A program made the position numbers and the translations under genes. Under the pieces are notes generated by a model. The model saw only the letters and a list, made by a program, of their open reading frames with translations, had not been told where the DNA came from and did not search any database. Of a DNA stretch of 42,831 nucleotides, positions 32,127 through 41,096 are shown one piece after another (position 1 is the first letter of the stretch; every line of letters starts with the position of its first letter). The stretch lies in the NCBI RefSeq assembly GCF_002835735.1, contig NZ_PISD01000003.1:1-42831 (forward strand), given 5' to 3'. The stretch is from Cytobacillus horneckiae. Its GTDB lineage: Bacteria; Bacillota; Bacilli; Bacillales; Cytobacillaceae.

Positions 32127-34814
32127 GTGAAGATGCGATTTGGTCTAATACTTGTCGCTTTGATAATGCGGTGGGTGACAAAATTATTGTTTGGCTTGGT
32201 CAAACTTATTGTATTTATCTTTGGTCACTTGATAAAAGCGATATTAGGGAAATATATGGACTTCTCAAATAACAGTAAAAACGAAGATTTAACGTGGAAT
32301 ATGAATGGGGTTGCTTATATTCTGCTGTTCAGCTCTTACTCGGTAGCAGCGGTTTTCGGATTCCTACGACTGTATTTTGGTAAAGCAGACGGACTAGGGG
32401 ATTGGATATTATTTTTCTTATCTATTCCAATTCTACTAGCCTTTAAACAGTCAGCATTTATCGAAAATATGCCTTTGTTACGCAAAGAAAAAGAGAAAAT
32501 TGAACAGGGAGAAAGGAAAATCGATTATCTTTCGTTCCTTTCTTTAGTTATTCCTTTTGTAACTTCTATGTTAGCGGGTTCCATAATTGCGATGAGAATA
32601 CTTTATCCGTCTTATCCTACAATTGCTTTAGTTATTGTAGCGATTTTATTTTTTGGTTTATTAAGCTATCTAGCTATCAGATTGACAGGATTATCAGCAA
32701 AAGAAATTGTGGAGCAATCATTGGAAGAAGTAAACGAAGGAAAAGTTATTGAGTGGTCAGAAACCGAGAAAAAGTCTTCTTTTGACGAGTTAAGTCATAT
32801 AGAGGAAAAAGAACTTCGAGAATTGGTAAGAATACAGCAAAGCAAAGAGAAAGCGGACTTGGATATTATTGATACCGCTCAAACTAAAAAACAGCCTCGA
32901 TCAGCAAGAATTGCGATTCCGGAAAATTCACGATTACAACATATGCAGTTATTGGGACCGACCGGAACTGGTAAATCCGTTCTTTTGTTAAATATGATTA
33001 TTCAGGATTTAACTCATCCCAAAGTAGGGTTATGTGTTGTTGAACCGTTTGCTGATTTAGCTTATAAAGCAGCTGTTATAAGTAAAAAAATAGGGAGAGC
33101 CTATTATTATATCAATCCTGACTATGAATTTACTCATAGTTTTAATCCGTTAGATGGAGATGATATTAATAATATTGCAGAAGCAAACGCAGAAGCATTT
33201 GTGGCAGGCTTGGGGAAAGAAACGCCAGTATTTTATCGAGATACCCAATCAGAGGCTTTGGTAATGGCTATTCGTTGCCTCAAGGAAGTAAAAGGAGATA
33301 ATGCTACATATTTTGATATCTATGACCTCCTTCGTCCTTCTGGAGCGGGTTATCGAAAAAAAGTAATGCAACAACTTGAAGACAAGGGAAAAGAAGCTCT
33401 TCTGATTCAACTAAGGGATTATCACGATACCTTCGCTAATGAAAAAACTGAGGCAAGAGGGCAACAATACTATAAAGGATTGTTTGTTTACCTTTCTAAA
33501 ATTACTCAAAATGAAAAGATGGCCAAGATCATCTGCCAAAAAAGTACTTTTTCGATTAGGGAAGCGTTTGATAAAGGTGAAGTTATTTTAGTAAGTACTG
33601 GTTTTCATGTTTTAGGGAGTCAGCTATCTTCTACGTTAGGTAGATTAATAGCTGTTCTGTTAAAAAATGAAGCTTTCTATCGAAATAAATTCGAAGAAAA
33701 TGAAAGGGAAAAACTCCCGCTAATTGCTATGTATATGGATGAATTCCAAAACTATTTATTTAACGCTACGAAACAAGTATTTGAAATGGCTAGGAAAACA
33801 CGATTCTCTATGTGTATCGCGCATCAAGACTTATCTCAATTAAGAGCTGAAAGTCCAGAGTTAGAAAAGGTTATTTATAATAACTCTCGCCAAAAGATTG
33901 TTTATGGCGGTATTGATTATGATGATTGTCAACTTATTGCGAAACAGGCTGGTGAAGAATATCGAGAAATTAAAGGAACAGGTGTAGATAAGTGGAATCC
34001 TTTCGATATTCGTCATAACTTTCAAGAACAAAAGCGTGAGATCATAACAGGCGCACAAATTTATAATTTACCCGCTTTCAATCCTGTTACATTTACACCG
34101 GGTAAGGTATTTTGCAAGTTTGTCATTAACAACGAACAAGAAATCTTTGACGATGGTAAAGGAGGACTTCGAAATTTCTTTATCGGTTTAGTTAAACCAA
34201 TGTTCCCAAAGAGTTTCTTTAAAGAGGAAGAAGGTTTTATCCTAAATGAAGACTTAGCAAAACCTTCGTCAGATGTGAATATACATGAGAAAAAAGAAAA
34301 AGTTTCATCAACCCCCAAAAAGGATATAACTGATTTAGAATCCTATAAAAAAGAGGAAGATGAAGAAATAAAGATTGAACAATTATTAAATGAGGATATA
34401 AACTGGGAAAATTCAGAAAAGATTGCATTAAATATTTTAGAAACTAATGACAATAAGTTCGATATTCATTACAATGATATTGAAATAATACAAAATGACG
34501 TATTTGAAACCGAAATTACGGAAGAAACGAGTGATTACCTTTCGGAAGATAGTGTTCTTCCAGAAGAGTTATCTAGGGAAGTAGAAGAATTTCAATTAGA
34601 TGATTCCAACTTAAATGAAATGGAAGAACTTTTACTCCAAGAATACCAACAAGAGTTAACATCAGATACAGTAGAAGAAACTAACGAAACCAATGATGAC
34701 ATAACAAAGAACAAAAAAGAAACAAAGGTCCAAGAGGACAAGGTAGCTCAGTCAAATAAGGAGCAAGTGGATGATTCCGATTTTCTAGAAGAATTATTTG
34801 CGGAAACATCATGA
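32127..34814 (+). CDS. VirD4/TraG-type coupling ATPase
   Basis: 895 residues (GTG at 32127, AAAGGAG 5 nt upstream; an ATG at 32133 is an alternative). Hydrophobic N-terminus with about four to five membrane segments to residue 187. Walker A GPTGTGKS (277-284), Walker B LIAMYMDEFQNY (DE at 538-539), IAHQDLSQL downstream, as in type IV coupling proteins that pump DNA through a conjugation channel. The last 170 residues are a strongly acidic, low-complexity tail not typical of the family. No relaxase or type IV secretion channel genes were recognised in this window. It may serve mobilisation or a DNA-pumping role with plasmid partners outside the window. Confidence 0.85.
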   Translation: MKMRFGLILVALIMRWVTKLLFGLVKLIVFIFGHLIKAILGKYMDFSNNSKNEDLTWNMNGVAYILLFSSYSVAAVFGFLRLYFGKADGLGDWILFFLSIPILLAFKQSAFIENMPLLRKEKEKIEQGERKIDYLSFLSLVIPFVTSMLAGSIIAMRILYPSYPTIALVIVAILFFGLLSYLAIRLTGLSAKEIVEQSLEEVNEGKVIEWSETEKKSSFDELSHIEEKELRELVRIQQSKEKADLDIIDTAQTKKQPRSARIAIPENSRLQHMQLLGPTGTGKSVLLLNMIIQDLTHPKVGLCVVEPFADLAYKAAVISKKIGRAYYYINPDYEFTHSFNPLDGDDINNIAEANAEAFVAGLGKETPVFYRDTQSEALVMAIRCLKEVKGDNATYFDIYDLLRPSGAGYRKKVMQQLEDKGKEALLIQLRDYHDTFANEKTEARGQQYYKGLFVYLSKITQNEKMAKIICQKSTFSIREAFDKGEVILVSTGFHVLGSQLSSTLGRLIAVLLKNEAFYRNKFEENEREKLPLIAMYMDEFQNYLFNATKQVFEMARKTRFSMCIAHQDLSQLRAESPELEKVIYNNSRQKIVYGGIDYDDCQLIAKQAGEEYREIKGTGVDKWNPFDIRHNFQEQKREIITGAQIYNLPAFNPVTFTPGKVFCKFVINNEQEIFDDGKGGLRNFFIGLVKPMFPKSFFKEEEGFILNEDLAKPSSDVNIHEKKEKVSSTPKKDITDLESYKKEEDEEIKIEQLLNEDINWENSEKIALNILETNDNKFDIHYNDIEIIQNDVFETEITEETSDYLSEDSVLPEELSREVEEFQLDDSNLNEMEELLLQEYQQELTSDTVEETNETNDDITKNKKETKVQEDKVAQSNKEQVDDSDFLEELFAETS

Positions 34815-34839
34815 TGAACGTAGGAGGTTTTAATAAAAA

Positions 34840-35520
34840 ATGGAGATTACCAGCAAAACAACTGGAATCGAAGGTATTGAACTTCTGCCAAGAGATTTAC
34901 TTATCGATTTACTAAAGAACAACTCCGAGCAACTAGATGATATTCTGCAAGGGTATTACATGTTACGTTTAAAAGATTTATTAGTATTAGAGGCTAACGA
35001 TAATAAAAAAGTACTTAATCGAGATATAGCAAATCTTATAAATAAAAGTCCTTCTTATGTTTCGACACGTATTAGATCTGCAAAAGAAAACATTCCTGTT
35101 CCGGGTAAACAAGGAAGAAGAAGTTTCGAAACATATGAATTAGATGAAATTATTGGTGAAGATATTCCACTTCGCATTCAAAGTAAAATTGGAATTATTC
35201 CAACCAAGGATTTATCCGAAATGTTAAATGAAATAGCTAAAAGTTTTGATTTTTATACGAAAGAAATAGAGTGGAAAGAAGTATATAAAGACCAAGTGAA
35301 AGAAGAAAAGGATTCAAGACGTGGAAGAAAAAGATACATGCAAGTGAATCCAGATTTAGATTCCAAGGAATTTTTGGATAAGCGTTATCCATTACGTTTA
35401 ATATCTAAAGAAGGCCGTTTAGAAAAAGATATGCTAGTAGGGTATTTAGAAGAAGCAGCTATTCGCTTTTTAAAGTTAGCGAATCAAGAGGATCTAACAA
35501 AGTTTACAAAGGTAAATTAA
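34840..35520 (+). CDS. Probable DNA-binding protein in operon with the coupling ATPase
   Basis: 226 residues, GTAGGAGG upstream of the ATG, 25 nt after the coupling protein. HTH-like segment (about 57-85): VLNRDIANLINKSPSYVSTR. Basic patch SRRGRKRYMQ near 165. Co-transcription suggests an accessory or regulatory role for the ATPase. Family not recognised. Confidence 0.6.
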   Translation: MEITSKTTGIEGIELLPRDLLIDLLKNNSEQLDDILQGYYMLRLKDLLVLEANDNKKVLNRDIANLINKSPSYVSTRIRSAKENIPVPGKQGRRSFETYELDEIIGEDIPLRIQSKIGIIPTKDLSEMLNEIAKSFDFYTKEIEWKEVYKDQVKEEKDSRRGRKRYMQVNPDLDSKEFLDKRYPLRLISKEGRLEKDMLVGYLEEAAIRFLKLANQEDLTKFTKVN

Positions 35521-35525
35521 CAAAG

Positions 35526-35558
35526 AAAGAGGTGTGCCTTATAGGTCACACCTCTTTT
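35526..35558. terminator. Bidirectional terminator
   Basis: A perfect 11-bp stem AAAGAGGTGTG/CACACCTCTTT, T run on the plus strand. It includes the stop codon of the convergent minus-strand gene. Confidence 0.8.
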
Positions 35559-35968
35559 ATACGTTTAAAATCAATTACAGTACCTGTTTTAAGGGTATTT
35601 TTAACAGAACCCGGTGAGTTGTCTTTTAAGACTTTATCCCGCCATTCGTCCATTTTAGATTGCTCGAAATAATTGTTTTCGAACATAATCTTAGCGTCCG
35701 TAATGAATTGCCATTCTAATGCATCCATATCTTTTACATAGTCAACAAATGCTTCAGGACAATCTTGATAAATCACAGATAAAACGGAAAATACCATATG
35801 CTCTTTTTCGTTCTGAGGTTCTGCATAAAAACAGACTACATATTGAAGTAAATTGAAAAAATCTGTTCGTGTCTTACATTGATTAAGTAGGGTTTTGAAC
35901 TGAGATGTAAAACTTTCTGCTTTTAAAGTACTTGTCATGTTGCACACAATTCCCATATATACCACCAT
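35546..35968 (-). CDS. Hypothetical protein
   Basis: Up to 140 residues. The start is uncertain: none of the ATGs at 35968, 35956 or 35938 has a strong ribosome site (GGTGG before the second is the best). Helical, with FFNLLQYVVCFYAEPQNEKE in the middle and no signal peptide. Family not recognised. Confidence 0.55.
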   Translation of the reverse strand: MVVYMGIVCNMTSTLKAESFTSQFKTLLNQCKTRTDFFNLLQYVVCFYAEPQNEKEHMVFSVLSVIYQDCPEAFVDYVKDMDALEWQFITDAKIMFENNYFEQSKMDEWRDKVLKDNSPGSVKNTLKTGTVIDFKRIKEV

Positions 35969-36201
35969 TACAATTAAAATAATAAAACAATATCTATTAC
36001 TTGAGTCATAATTCGATTATCCTATTTTATTATAGCGGAATAATTTACTATTGTACGTGATGAAGGAATAATCGTTATGTATATCGGTGTTTTAGATAGA
36101 TTTGTTTAGAGGAATTCTATGTAAAAATTTTACCATTTTTCTAGAGTCTTTGGTACTATTAAAATCATTTATTATATTTAAATAGGAGAGTGAGTTTTCA
36201 T

Positions 36202-36441
36202 ATGGAGAAAAAATTAGGAGTTATCGAAGAAAATGGAGTTATCTTTTTTAATGTTCCGATGGAAGATTCTAAAGAATACGGACGTGGTTTTTCTTTATTT
36301 CATAGATTGATTATTGAACACTATACAAAAACCAATAAGCAACTCCCCAACGAAGTAGATTTTAGGAAGGTATTATATTTTTATAAAGATATGAATACTA
36401 TGGATATTCTTTCGCTACTTCAAAATCCCCAAATACACTGA
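36202..36441 (+). CDS. Small protein, unknown
   Basis: 79 residues from the ATG at 36202 (TAGGAGA about 12 nt upstream; a GTG at 36190 is too close to it). Sequence MEKKLGVIEENGVIFFNVPM then a helical C-terminus. The intergenic stretch before it (35969-36201) shows only AT-rich promoter-like sequence. Confidence 0.55.
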   Translation: MEKKLGVIEENGVIFFNVPMEDSKEYGRGFSLFHRLIIEHYTKTNKQLPNEVDFRKVLYFYKDMNTMDILSLLQNPQIH

Positions 36442-36815
36442 AAAATGGGTATTCCCTTTTGTCTCCTTGGAAGTCCAGTTGATCAAGGCAAGATAATCTT
36501 CTTCTGTTACAGCTGCAGTCAACCGTTGATTAAATTTCCTTATTGAAACGAGCGGCAGTTGGACTTTCCTCTGTAATAAGCCCGTACCTTATGCAATCTT
36601 GATAGAGCATGTAAATGGCAATATATCGGTTAGCAAAGTCGCTTTGAAGGAGCTGCTCAAATAATCGCGATCCATTTTCCTTCTGCCCGTTTTTTGGAAC
36701 TGTGGAAAGCTGTTTTCAGCTGTACCAGTGTGATCTCCGTAAAACTCATTTTTTGGAGCGGAGCCTTCGATTGAAATAACTTGTTTAATGTTTAAAGTGA
36801 TAGATTTATATTCAT
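36440..36815 (-). pseudogene. Multiply frameshifted gene remnant
   Basis: A good start (AAGGCAGGAA 5 nt before the ATG at 36815) reads MNINLSL and then stops. Shifting frame gives IKQVISIEGSAPKNEFYGDH and FPQFQKTGRR. Another frame gives LFEQLLQSDFANRYIAIYML and YGLITEESPTAARFNKEI, and a further shift gives QRLTAAVTEEDYLALINWTS. At least three frameshifts, then truncation near 36440. More GC-rich than its neighbours, suggesting foreign or chromosomal origin. Family not recognised. Confidence 0.6.
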
Positions 36816-36973
36816 TTGTATTCCTGCCTTTTTATTCGATTAATTTTAAATATGATACTCGGAAAATGGCGATGTTTTAGGATCGATAAAAAAGATAACA
36901 AAATGGTAACAATCTATTAGAATATAAGTTTTTAAAAGGTATCATGTTTAAAATAATACGGAGGACAATTGAA

Positions 36974-37681
36974 ATGAAAACACAAATTTTATTAGAACAT
37001 GATGCTATAAGTACCTTTATAAGTCTAAAAAATATCAAGAAGATACCAGACGGAATCCGTGGGGTATATTTTTGATATTCAGATCAGGAAGTGTTACTGT
37101 ATATTGGTAAATCATCGAATATAAAGACTAGGTTAATTGCACACATAAAAGGTATTACCAATACAAAAGATTTTCACGAAGAAATAGCAAAAATACGATT
37201 TATTAAAGAAGAATGCCCTACTATGACCGAAATATTAGAAACGTATTATATAAATAAATTTCATCCTTTATACAACGAAAAGAAAGTATATATTGATAGT
37301 CAGCTAGACTTAAAAGAAGTTGCTGATATCAAACGAGAAAATATTTTTCATAGAAATAATGACCCAATTCAGTATTTATCTGAGTTGGCGAAATTAAACA
37401 ATAATGGTTTTATTACTGATGATGAAGCATTTGTAAAAGACAATTTGTGGTATATCGTAATAAAACCGTGTTTTGAAAAAGTCAAAGCCTACTCGTCTAT
37501 AGATTTTAAATTTCGAACAACCAATAGTATTTCAAATGAATTAAGTAAAACTGATTTTTTCTCAACTACTGTAAAAAAGATTAATGGTTCAGGCAAAAGA
37601 GTTTGGGTAATAAATTTACAGGATAAAGATATCCCCGTGAGTTTAATGAATAATCTAATCAGTGAAGCAGTATCTCGATAA
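36974..37681 (+). pseudogene. GIY-YIG nuclease gene interrupted by one in-frame TGA
   Basis: An ATG at 36974 with GGAGG 9 nt upstream reads 33 codons to TGA at 37073-37075, then the same frame stays open for 202 codons to 37681. Across the stop the sequence reads GVYF-stop-YSDQEVLLYIGKSSN, i.e. the GIY and YIG motifs of a GIY-YIG endonuclease domain, with TRLIAH and a glutamate-bearing TEILETYYINKFHPLYN downstream. All expected motif residues survive. A TGG-to-TGA change is the simplest explanation. Either a very recent pseudogene, stop readthrough, or reinitiation at a GTG at 37091. Confidence 0.75.
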
Positions 37682-38048
37682 ATGAGTGCTGCTTTTTATA
37701 TTGCATTAAAACTTTCTTACCTTTTCTTACTGGTTTCTTACCGGTTTTCTTACTGCATAAACCGTTGTTATATAAGGATTTATAAAGAAAAGTAAGAAAG
37801 TAAGAAAATTATATCATCACATACATTATAATTCGATTTTGAGTTCCGATTGTTCTAGACGAAATTTAAAAAATATATCCGCATAAGGTAGAAAATTATC
37901 TTACTTTCTTACCATATCCCTTCGCCCCTTGATACGACTGCGTTTTTTGGTAATATAGTGTTTCTTACTACCAGAATTAAATGTTACCTTTCTTACCTTC
38001 TTAATTACCAATGGTGTATAACCGTAAAAAAGAACCTATGAGGTCCAA
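37682..38048. repeat. TTTCTTAC repeat cluster (possible second origin)
   Basis: Perfect TTTCTTAC occurs at 37713, 37723, 37734 and 37746 (10-12 bp apart, so on one helix face) and at 37905, 37961 and 37989. Its inverse GTAAGAAA occurs at 37792 and 37800. The cluster lies 3' of a replication-type ATPase gene. No protein gene in the interval. Confidence 0.65.
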
Positions 38049-38070
38049 TTAATATGGACCATCATAGGTT
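38026..38070 (-). terminator. Strong terminator overlapping the end of 38049-40157
   Basis: AACCTATGA plus GGTCCA (38033-38047) pairs with TGGACC plus TCATAGGTT (38055-38070, 1-nt bulge), followed by C and T6 on the minus strand. The stop codon is in the loop. Confidence 0.85.
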
Positions 38071-40157
38071 TTAATGTTTGGCTCAACGAAGTGTTGGAAA
38101 AATTCCGGAATAGTTGAATCGGATAAATCGAACATCCAACAGTATAAGGTTTTTCCACTAATTTTCTTCGGTTTGCTATTTTTAAAGAAGGAATATGCTC
38201 GTAAATCACTTGCAATCGCATTAGTTGCAACGTAAGGTGATTTAAATCTTTGTTTTTTATGAGCGTTCCATGCCTCGTTAGGTGAGATATATAGGATATT
38301 ATCGTCAATTTTATAATCAACATTCTTTTCCAATTCACCATTCTTAGCTAAGCTAGCAATCTCACTAAGGAACACAATGGCTTGATGTTGTTCCTCTACT
38401 TCTTTTTGGCTGTTCATCATTTCTTTTAAAGCGAAATACTTTAATTCATTGAAAAAACTTTCCGTGTAAAGAACTGTTCCAAATTTTTGGTCAATACATT
38501 TCATAAAAGTTTTAGTTGCAGCTAATACGATAGCGTAGTTTTTTCGAACGCGACTTGTAATCTTTTTGTAGGATTCCACGTCTTTCATTTCAGATATTAA
38601 GTTTTTATAATTTAGCACAAATGGTTCTCTCCATTCGTGAGCTGTCCGCATCATATATTGACCTAACCAATACATAATGTTCTCTTTTTCAATTAAATCA
38701 TCAAAAGTATCTTCGTCATGGTGGAAGTTAAGAGCATCAATGAAAATAGTTCTGCTCTTAATAGCTGTTTCATTCGTTGCAACTTCTCCACTGAAGGTTA
38801 AAACAGCTCTAGCGGGAAACTTAATTAATTTGTCTGGATCTTTATCTCCACGTTGTAATCCTTTACGGTTAAATAAGGTTTTTAATTCCTCAGCAAACTT
38901 AAAGAAGAAATCCTTATCTTTTTTTTCTTCCCCTTGTTGTTGGGCTTCATCGTAACCATAAGGTAAATGAGAGTACCAACGTAAATGTTTACGGAATACA
39001 TCAAGTCGTTGTGGGGGAGATTGTAGCACCGCTTCTACACCAGCAAACTTGTACATAAATGTAGCGAACTCGGTTTTTCCTGTGTTTCTGATACCAAATG
39101 GATAGAAGTAAGGGAATTGGCGAGAAAATTGAGTAATCGTACTTACTTGTAAAGATGCAACCATAAACCCAATACCTAACCAACCGTAATGACCATAAAG
39201 TTCATGTGTGCCAGATAGAACACTTAAAACATCATCTTTTGTTGGTATCTTCTTAATTGGCTTTTTGACAATATTATCTGTTCTATCAAACTCTAAAAGG
39301 ACATTCTTTGTAGGAAAACGAAAAATATTATCCTGATCGGGATAGTATAATTCCCCATTGTAATAAGCATGTGTTGGAAAAATCCAAATGTCCTCTTGCA
39401 TTTTTTTGTAGAGAGGGGTATTTCCAGCTTCATCTTCTTCATCGGCTTCTTCTGAAAGGAAATTCTGGTCATAGAGATAACCGATATATTTAACTTCCTC
39501 TACTACCTCACAGCGATTTTGAATCATAAAATCGTTTAGTTGGTTTAAATCCTCTTGGTTTCCTTTCCAGTTGAAATCTCCCTTTTGGCGACAGAAAGAT
39601 TTAAAATTTCGGTTAATAGAAAGGGTTTCACCATCAAAAATAATATGTTTAGTTTCATATCCATTATCTAATTTCACATAATGTTTTTCATTGTCATCGT
39701 CATCCAAAATACGGTATAATGGAGTTAGAATAAAATTACTAATTGCTTCATGGTATTCACTACCGTCTTTAGCGGTTCTGATACTAAGAATTCTTGTTTT
39801 ATCAAAATCAATAATAATCTTCAGTCTTTCTTCGACTGAATTATCTTCATTGGAATCAGACTCTTGGCGGGGGCTGGTTCCTTTTTCATTTTCTTCTGGA
39901 TAAACAGCTTCCATCACTTCATCATATAACGGAATGCTCTCATCCTCACTTGCTGCGGTTTTCTTTCGATTTTCACGTCTTTTTTGGATTTCATCAATAG
40001 GTATGACTTTTTCCTCTAAAAATGGATTTTCTAATTCTTCTTGTTCGTCTGTACCAATCTGTATCTCCAGCTTAGCTAACTCTTGTTCCGCTTCTTTCTT
40101 TTCCTCTTCTGTTAAGTCAAAAGGAAATTGTTCTAGATAATCTTCGAGTTTACTCAT
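38049..40157 (-). CDS. P-loop ATPase/helicase-like replication protein
   Basis: 702 residues. The N-terminal 110 are acidic and probably disordered. A P-loop at GIRNTGKTEF (355-364), Walker B-like HLPYGYDEAQQ (DE at 403-404) and a downstream ARAVLTFSGEVATNETAIKS region (polar residue after a strand) match viral/plasmid primase-helicase ATPases (DUF927/SF3-like). The start overlaps the stop of the tandem-RHH gene (ATGAGTAA, 8 nt), so they are coupled. A repeat cluster follows. Together they could be a second replication or DNA-processing module. Exact family not certain. Confidence 0.65.
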   Translation of the reverse strand: MSKLEDYLEQFPFDLTEEEKKEAEQELAKLEIQIGTDEQEELENPFLEEKVIPIDEIQKRRENRKKTAASEDESIPLYDEVMEAVYPEENEKGTSPRQESDSNEDNSVEERLKIIIDFDKTRILSIRTAKDGSEYHEAISNFILTPLYRILDDDDNEKHYVKLDNGYETKHIIFDGETLSINRNFKSFCRQKGDFNWKGNQEDLNQLNDFMIQNRCEVVEEVKYIGYLYDQNFLSEEADEEDEAGNTPLYKKMQEDIWIFPTHAYYNGELYYPDQDNIFRFPTKNVLLEFDRTDNIVKKPIKKIPTKDDVLSVLSGTHELYGHYGWLGIGFMVASLQVSTITQFSRQFPYFYPFGIRNTGKTEFATFMYKFAGVEAVLQSPPQRLDVFRKHLRWYSHLPYGYDEAQQQGEEKKDKDFFFKFAEELKTLFNRKGLQRGDKDPDKLIKFPARAVLTFSGEVATNETAIKSRTIFIDALNFHHDEDTFDDLIEKENIMYWLGQYMMRTAHEWREPFVLNYKNLISEMKDVESYKKITSRVRKNYAIVLAATKTFMKCIDQKFGTVLYTESFFNELKYFALKEMMNSQKEVEEQHQAIVFLSEIASLAKNGELEKNVDYKIDDNILYISPNEAWNAHKKQRFKSPYVATNAIASDLRAYSFFKNSKPKKISGKTLYCWMFDLSDSTIPEFFQHFVEPNIKTYDGPY

Positions 40158-40536
40158 GGGTGTTTCCTTCCTTCTGTAGCCAATATTCTAGTATTTGTGT
40201 GATTAATTTGGTTTGTGTTAATTTCTTTTTCCTTGTACCCTTTGGCGGTGGTGGAAGTTGTTCAACATAATGGTTGATATGTTGAATTATTTTTTCAAGT
40301 CTTTCATTTAATTGAATCGGTAGTTCGGTAATAAATTGGATTTTGGGTTCCTCAATCATTTGACGACTAATCTCTATCTTTCCTTGATCATAATCGGTTA
40401 AAAAAGTTTGAATGGCTTCCTCCACCACACCAATACGGTACATTCTTTTCTTTTTTTGGATAATATCCACTTTTTCTTTAAGAGAGCGTGGAATTCGATA
40501 ATTGTTTAATACGGTTTGTTCCGCTTGTAGAAGCAT
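40150..40536 (-). CDS. Tandem ribbon-helix-helix DNA-binding protein
   Basis: 128 residues, GGAGG 7 nt before the ATG. Two RHH-like units: TVLNNYRIPRSLKEKVDIIQ..VVEEAIQTFL (about 8-48) and KIQFITELPIQLNERLEKII..LITQILEYWL (about 65-121), joined by a Pro-rich loop (QLPPPPKGTRKKK) within the second. Coupled to the ATPase gene; likely binds the local repeat cluster or its own promoter (inference). Confidence 0.6.
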   Translation of the reverse strand: MLLQAEQTVLNNYRIPRSLKEKVDIIQKKKRMYRIGVVEEAIQTFLTDYDQGKIEISRQMIEEPKIQFITELPIQLNERLEKIIQHINHYVEQLPPPPKGTRKKKLTQTKLITQILEYWLQKEGNTHE

Positions 40537-40678
40537 TTTGTTTCCTCCTGTTCTATTGGATTATTGTTATTAAAATATAGCAAAATGTTTCTATACTTTT
40601 ATTATACTAGATGAATAGATACGTTACAAACATAAAATTGTTTTAAATCCTTATATATTAATAAAATATAAGAAAAAA

Positions 40679-40715
40679 ATAAAAAAATACCTAGTCAAAT
40701 AACATGACTAAGTAT
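40679..40715 (-). terminator. Terminator overlapping the ankyrin gene stop
   Basis: An 11-bp stem (687-697 with 705-715; the wobble is valid on the minus strand), then T7 or more. The stop codon at 40695-40697 lies at the edge of the loop. Confidence 0.8.
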
Positions 40716-41078
40716 CTCTCTTTTTTGATAAGGGATGAACGAAGGGAAAAGGCTTTGGAGTTGCTTTTCTTCTTTTTCGCTTTCTGTTAATAACAAGTCG
40801 ATGGCATTTTTTCCGGTTAAATCTGTTTCTAGCGGGTTTGCACCGTAACGTAAAAGTAATTGTACGATTTCAAAAGCTCTCTTATCTTCTATATCTATCA
40901 GACTAAATTGGGAGGCAATCATTAAAATCGGTGTACCTTCTACTTTTATATTAGGATCTATTCCTTGATTTAAACGATATTCAAATTCTGCAGTATTTTT
41001 ATTGATAATCAGAAAGCATAATCTCTGAATGATTTCTTCTTCGGTGTGTAAAACTGGATAACGCTTTTTGTTATTCAA
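40695..41078 (-). CDS. Ankyrin-repeat protein
   Basis: 127 residues from a TTG at 41078 (GAGAGGTT about 9 nt upstream). Two ankyrin-like repeats: FEYRLNQGIDPNIKVEGTPI then LMIASQ (about 32-56) and IVQLLLRYGANPLETDLTGK then NAIDLLL (about 70-97). Such small ankyrin proteins are protein-binding adaptors. Third gene of the 42204-to-40695 operon. Confidence 0.75.
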   Translation of the reverse strand: MNNKKRYPVLHTEEEIIQRLCFLIINKNTAEFEYRLNQGIDPNIKVEGTPILMIASQFSLIDIEDKRAFEIVQLLLRYGANPLETDLTGKNAIDLLLTESEKEEKQLQSLFPSFIPYQKREILSHVI

Positions 41079-41096
41079 AATCTAGGAACCTCTCTC

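Noticed and set aside
32127..35520. Complete conjugation locus
   Set aside because: Only a coupling-type ATPase is visible; no relaxase motif, VirB4-like ATPase or pilus genes were recognised.
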